Shown one piece after another: positions 60,115-64,000 of a DNA stretch of 64,000 bases; position 1 is the first letter of the stretch, and each line of letters opens with the position of its first letter. Under the pieces are notes generated by a model. The model had not been told where the DNA came from. It was given only the letters and a program-made list of their open reading frames with translations, and did not search any database. Source of the stretch: Benincasa hispida (lineage: Eukaryota > Streptophyta > Magnoliopsida > Cucurbitales > Cucurbitaceae); NCBI RefSeq assembly GCF_009727055.1, contig NC_052357.1, positions 12,708,639 to 12,772,638 on the forward strand, written 5' to 3'. Made by a program: the position numbers and the translations under genes.

Positions 60115-60125
60115 GGTGGAAAGAA
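60115..60125 (+). other. Polypurine tract of gypsy element 2
   Basis: GGTGGAAAGAA immediately precedes TGTAACATCCCG, comparable with AAGGAGGGAAGA at 15891. Confidence 0.7.
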
Positions 60126-61539
60126 TGTAACATCCCGAGATTTTAGGAAAATTTAAGTTAATTGTCTCAAATTGTTGAGTTTTAGTTTCCCTAATCTTTG
60201 GAATTTGAAATCAAATTGTTACAGTTGAAGAAGTTTTACTGGTTAATGTGGATTCTTTGAGTAGAGTTTTAAATTAATTGAAAGGGATAATTGAATTATT
60301 TGGATAAGAAATTTTGAGTTTTTGTGAAATTTGAAAGGAAAAATGGGAAATTGTGGTTTTAAAATTTTACCCTATTTAATTTTAATTAAATTCAATTTGG
60401 AGGAAAAATTGTTAATTTTGAATTGGAATTAAAATATGGATGGTTATAGACGGATTTAGAGTTATTGTCAAAATTGAATTCAATTTGGAGGGGAAGTAGT
60501 TAATTTTGAATTAGAATTAAGAGACGGATGGTTATAAATGGATATGGAGTTATTGTCTAAATTAAATTCAAAATTATGCAGGCTAATTGTCGGATCGTTA
60601 TAGATGGGAAGAATGTAACATCTCGTTTATTCGTAATTTTGAATTAAATTCACATGAATTTATCTCTTCCCTCTCTCTCCCTCACGCGCAGCACATCCCC
60701 CAAATTTTCTCTCTTTTGTCTTCACGAAGTGCCCCCACCTTTGAGATTTTCTTCCTCCCCGTCGTTCGTCCCTTCGACCAGCAGTCGCGCTGTCGCTCGC
60801 CTCTAGCCAGTCGTTATGCCATTCGCTAGAACTGAGCGCGCCACTGATCTTCCACATATATTTTATTTCATTCGTCACTGTTCTTGTTGGATTTTGGCTT
60901 TGGGATTGAAGTTGGTGTGGAATTTATTTGTTGTTTGGCGGGTCAATTTTGTTGCCATTTTCGGCATAGTTTGGGAACGTTAAGTTGAGTGCTACTAGTG
61001 TTTGATTGTTTGAGCTAGTCTTGGAGTTTCGACTCAAGGTAAGTAATCTTACTATTGGAACTGCCCATATGCCAGGCAAAAATTTAAGTTTTATTGAGGT
61101 TCTGAGGTTGTCTGTTTAGATTGATGTTTATGTATGAGTTCATTTGAGATCCTAAGGAACTGATTACGTATGAAAGATGTTTGAATGCTGGCATGATTTA
61201 AGTATTTTTGTTATATGAAGTTCTACGTGACTTATGAGTATGATGAGATCTTATGAACACTAGCATGAACTTCAGTATTGTTAATTATATGAGCTTTTGA
61301 TTGACTCATGAGTATGATGAGATCTTATGAATACTAGCATGAACTTCGGTATTGCTAGTTATATGAGCTTTTGATTGACCTATGAGTATGATGAGATGTA
61401 TTTACATGTTATGGAACTATGTTATAATGCATGTGATGTTTATAGTGATAACATCCTTACCGATAGTTAGATACTTACTAGAGGTGGTGACTTCCTTTGG
61501 GGTTCACCAGAGATTGTGCTTCCTAGGAATGCACTAGAG
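60126..61539 (+). mobile_element. 3' LTR of gypsy element 2
   Basis: It starts TGTAACATCCCGAG and shares blocks with the LTR at 5804-7825: AAGGTAAGTAATCTTACTA (61034 versus 6810) and the TACTAGAGGTGGTGA repeat edge near 61470. A second LTR-like start (TGTAACATCTCG at 60614) preceded by GATGGGAAGAA suggests an internal partial duplication. A solo-type copia LTR interrupts it at 61540 after TAGAG. Confidence 0.75.
60391..60566 (+). repeat. 88-bp direct tandem duplication in gypsy LTR
   Basis: Two copies begin TTCAATTTGGAGG at 60391 and 60479. They stay collinear with scattered substitutions over 88 bases each. Confidence 0.8.
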
Positions 61540-62656
61540 TGAAGGAACTCTTAACGAAGAGCATCCATGAGCGTGATCGGATCTTTCCGATTACATTGTG
61601 ACCGAAATACCACACACACATTCTGACAAATAGTTATGCAATTTACACTAATTAACGACATGCTTTGATAAATAAAATACAAGGGATTGAGTTCACATAC
61701 CAGCTGAAGACTCTCTTCAATTTCTAACTCAACGCAGCGGAAGAACCTCTACGTTCTCTATCGCCCAGCAAAACAGTCTGATACAGTATCATGATCGTCT
61801 ACACAAATGGCAACAACATGAACAAGCACGAGCAAGCAGAAGCAGGGACGACACCACCACTTAGAACCCTTGGTATTCTCGTAGTTAGAATCCGAAGCAT
61901 TGTCTTTGGTGAATTTGGTAGAGGTCGGAGGAACGAACTGATCGTGTAGACGATAAGTAAATGGGAGAGAAGGGTATCGTATAGCGGGTGCTTATCGTTT
62001 AGAGAAAACTATACGATCGTGTAGGTTTTACTAAGCGATCATCTAGTAATAGGCAAACGATCGTTTAGAAAACACGGCAGACTAGGCGATCGTTTAGAAA
62101 TGCTAAGCTATCGTTTAGAGAAAAGCATGTGATCGTTTAAACGTAGGTGTGTGATCGTTTAAGCGATGAAGCTCTATCGTATAAGCTTTCAACTAAGCGA
62201 TCAAGGCGTTTTCACACCGATTGCGATTTTTTTCGAACTCTTGCAAAATAAAACAAATTTTCATTTTATTCTTCGATTACAATAATCGAATACTGACTTT
62301 CCCACTAACGCACGGTCGAGGAGAAGATTTCGGCCAATTATCAATTAATTAACCAATTTAATTAATAAATAAATATAATCATATTATATTCTTACCCTAT
62401 AGTTTGATATCATATATCTACTATAGTAATTTCTCGTCCACTTGATATAAATCATATTTATATCTAATTTCCTCCAAAATAATGTATCTCATACATTTAG
62501 TCAATTATATTATATATAATTAACCAGTCTAATTATATCATATATAATTGAACTCCCTCTAGTCAATTTGAACATTTCAAACTGACCCAAAAACTGATTC
62601 TCAATTTAATCGAAGCTACCTAGGGGACCTTATGGACCTGTGGCTCGAAGCTACAT
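61540..62656 (-). mobile_element. Copia LTR, group A, truncated, tandem copy 1
   Basis: Its left edge TGAAGGAACTC is the reverse of the group A 3' end, exactly as at 10420 and 55312. It carries the U5 part and a CGATCG minisatellite (61935-62215) and breaks off near GGCTCGAAGCTACATG (62656), before the conserved hairpin block. TAGAG (61535-61539) is the likely left target duplication. Confidence 0.8.
61935..62215 (-). repeat. CGATCG minisatellite, LTR A copy 1
   Basis: About ten units containing GATCGTTTAG, GATCGTGTAG or CTATCGTTTAG are spaced 20-32 bases apart. AAACGATCGTTT (near 62055) is a 12-bp perfect palindrome. Confidence 0.8.
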
Positions 62657-62672
62657 GTTTTCAAAATCCAAT

Positions 62673-64000
62673 TGAATGAACTCCTAATGAAGAGCATCCA
62701 TGAGCACATTCGTATCTTTTTCATTTCATTGTGACTTATATACAACAAATATATTCCAACAGATATTTATGCAAATAAACACTAATTAACGACATGCTTC
62801 GATAAATAAAATACAAGTGAAAGAGTTCTCATACCAATTGAAGATTCTCTTCAAACGTCGAACTCAAAAACAGCAGAAGAACCTCTATGCGAATTTTATC
62901 ACTCAGCAAATCAATCGGCTGCGGCAACACAATCGTCTACACGAACGCCAGCAACTCAAACAAGTAAACAGCGGAGACGACACCACCAGTTGGAGCCCTT
63001 GGATGCTCGGAGTGAGAATCTAAAGTGTGGCCTTTGGTGAATTTGTAGAGGTAGGAGAAAAGATAGATCGTGTAAATGACAATAAAGTGGGAGAGAAAGA
63101 GCTATCGTATAGTGGGGATGCTTATCGTTTAGATGAAGCTACACGATCGTGTAAGTTTTACTAAGCGGTTGTTTAATAAAAGGTAGATGATCGTTTAGAA
63201 AACGCGGCACGTTATGCGATCGTTTAGGGAAAGGCATGTGATCGTTTAGATACTGGTGTGCGATCGTTTAGATAATGAGATACTATCGTATAGGCTCTCA
63301 AGCTAGGCGATCGTTTACGTTTCCACACCGATTGCGAATTTTCGAACTTTTGCAAAATGAAAACCAATTTTCATTTTATTCATCGGTTACCATAACCGAA
63401 TGCGGCTGCTAACACTGGCGCGCAATTGATGAGAATAATACGGCCAATTATCTCATAATTACCAAATTTAATAATAAATTAATATAATCATATTATATTC
63501 TTACCTTATAGTTTGATATCATATATCTACTATAGTAATTTCTCTTCCACTTGATATAAATCATATTTATATCTAATTTCCTCCCAAATAACGTATCTCA
63601 TACATTTAGCCAATTATATCATATATAATTGAACTCTCTTTTGTCAATTTGAACATTTCAAACTGACCCAAATACTGATTCTCGACTTTTCCAAGCCACC
63701 TAAGAGACTTAATGGACTTGTGGCTCGAAGCTTCAACGGTTATGAATAGCTAACTAAACTCTTTAGCCACAAGATCCACCATCCGTTAACTGCCAGGCAT
63801 TCTACTAAAGACCAACAGCTGAACTTTTCTTACCACAGATATATTTATGTGTCCATCAGATATAACCAATCATGAGTATGATGATCCTTCATAGATGCTC
63901 GTAAGTCCATCTGGGTCAATTTATCATTTTGCCCCTGTAGTTACATCTCACTTCTTAAGTACCACTGATTCTTCTAATAAACAATACAACATAGTCTAGC
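62673..64000 (-). mobile_element. Copia LTR, group A, tandem copy 2, cut by window end
   Basis: It starts TGAATGAACTCCTAATGAAG, parallel to copy 1, and continues through a minisatellite (63065-63320) and the conserved block to the edge of the window. By comparison with 10420-12373 roughly the last 0.7-0.8 kb lies beyond 64000. Short frames here (62817-63023) follow the LTR sequence and are not genes. Confidence 0.85.
63065..63320 (-). repeat. CGATCG minisatellite, LTR A copy 2
   Basis: It has the same units as in tandem copy 1 (TATCGTTTAG, GATCGTTTAG), with a different number and spacing. Confidence 0.8.

Noticed and set aside
60587..60878. Overlapping frames of 80 and 72 residues on opposite strands
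   Set aside because: They lie in the pyrimidine-rich transcribed part of a gypsy LTR, parallel to the G+C-rich stretch at 6515-6697 of the other LTR, and neither frame is conserved between the copies.

Overview
This window looks like intergenic, repeat-rich chromosomal DNA of a flowering plant. It is strongly AT-rich, has no convincing intact protein-coding gene, and contains degenerate Ty1/copia and Ty3/gypsy retrotransposons, small hAT-like MITEs, microsatellites and a piece of plant mitochondrial cytochrome b (cob). The copia gag-pol type resembles what I recall from cucurbits (melon, cucumber, gourd); that placement is inference, since no species marker is present. Every coding-like stretch is broken by stops, frameshifts or later insertions, so all are annotated as pseudogenes.

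Layout. 1-5803: intergenic DNA with an LTR remnant (740-1230, minus), a copia LTR (2198-3787) and a hairpin repeat. 5804-15905: a Ty3/gypsy element on the plus strand with a 5' LTR, PBS, degenerate interior and integrase split into three pieces by a solo copia LTR (10420-12373, target duplication ATATT) and a second LTR-bearing block (12541-15381). 15909-24171: copia LTRs in both orientations, a MITE, and a pol-less element with leader, gag, PPT and 3' LTR. 24172-34186: mostly AT-rich intergenic DNA with a solo LTR (26359-28234, TSD TGGTT), a duplicated segment carrying a hAT-like MITE in only one copy, a cluster of promoter-like motifs (32012-32224), and another LTR remnant. 34187-40919: truncated copia LTRs enclosing a less AT-rich block with a Tat-type gypsy RT/RNase H fragment and the cob fragment. 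40920-57108: a minus-strand copia array in which two element bodies share one LTR, with a 2.1-kb internal tandem duplication, a nearly complete broken pol, and a solo LTR inserted in gag (50470-52249, TSD GAAGC). 57109-59590: pol of an unrelated copia lineage. 59595-61539: the 3' end of a gypsy element related to the first. 61540-64000: two copia LTRs in tandem, the second cut by the window edge.

The LTRs (here called A, B and C) share a recognisable central block. Within it two short hairpins keep their stems while the bases change, with compensatory and G-U changes visible between copies. This suggests a selected RNA structure in the element transcripts and is the most interesting signal found. 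Other points of interest are CGATCG-rich minisatellites of variable size in LTR A, the shared-LTR tandem array, and insertions proven by target duplications. I found no undescribed enzymatic or defence system. Boundaries of degenerate elements were placed by eye and are approximate unless a target duplication is stated.
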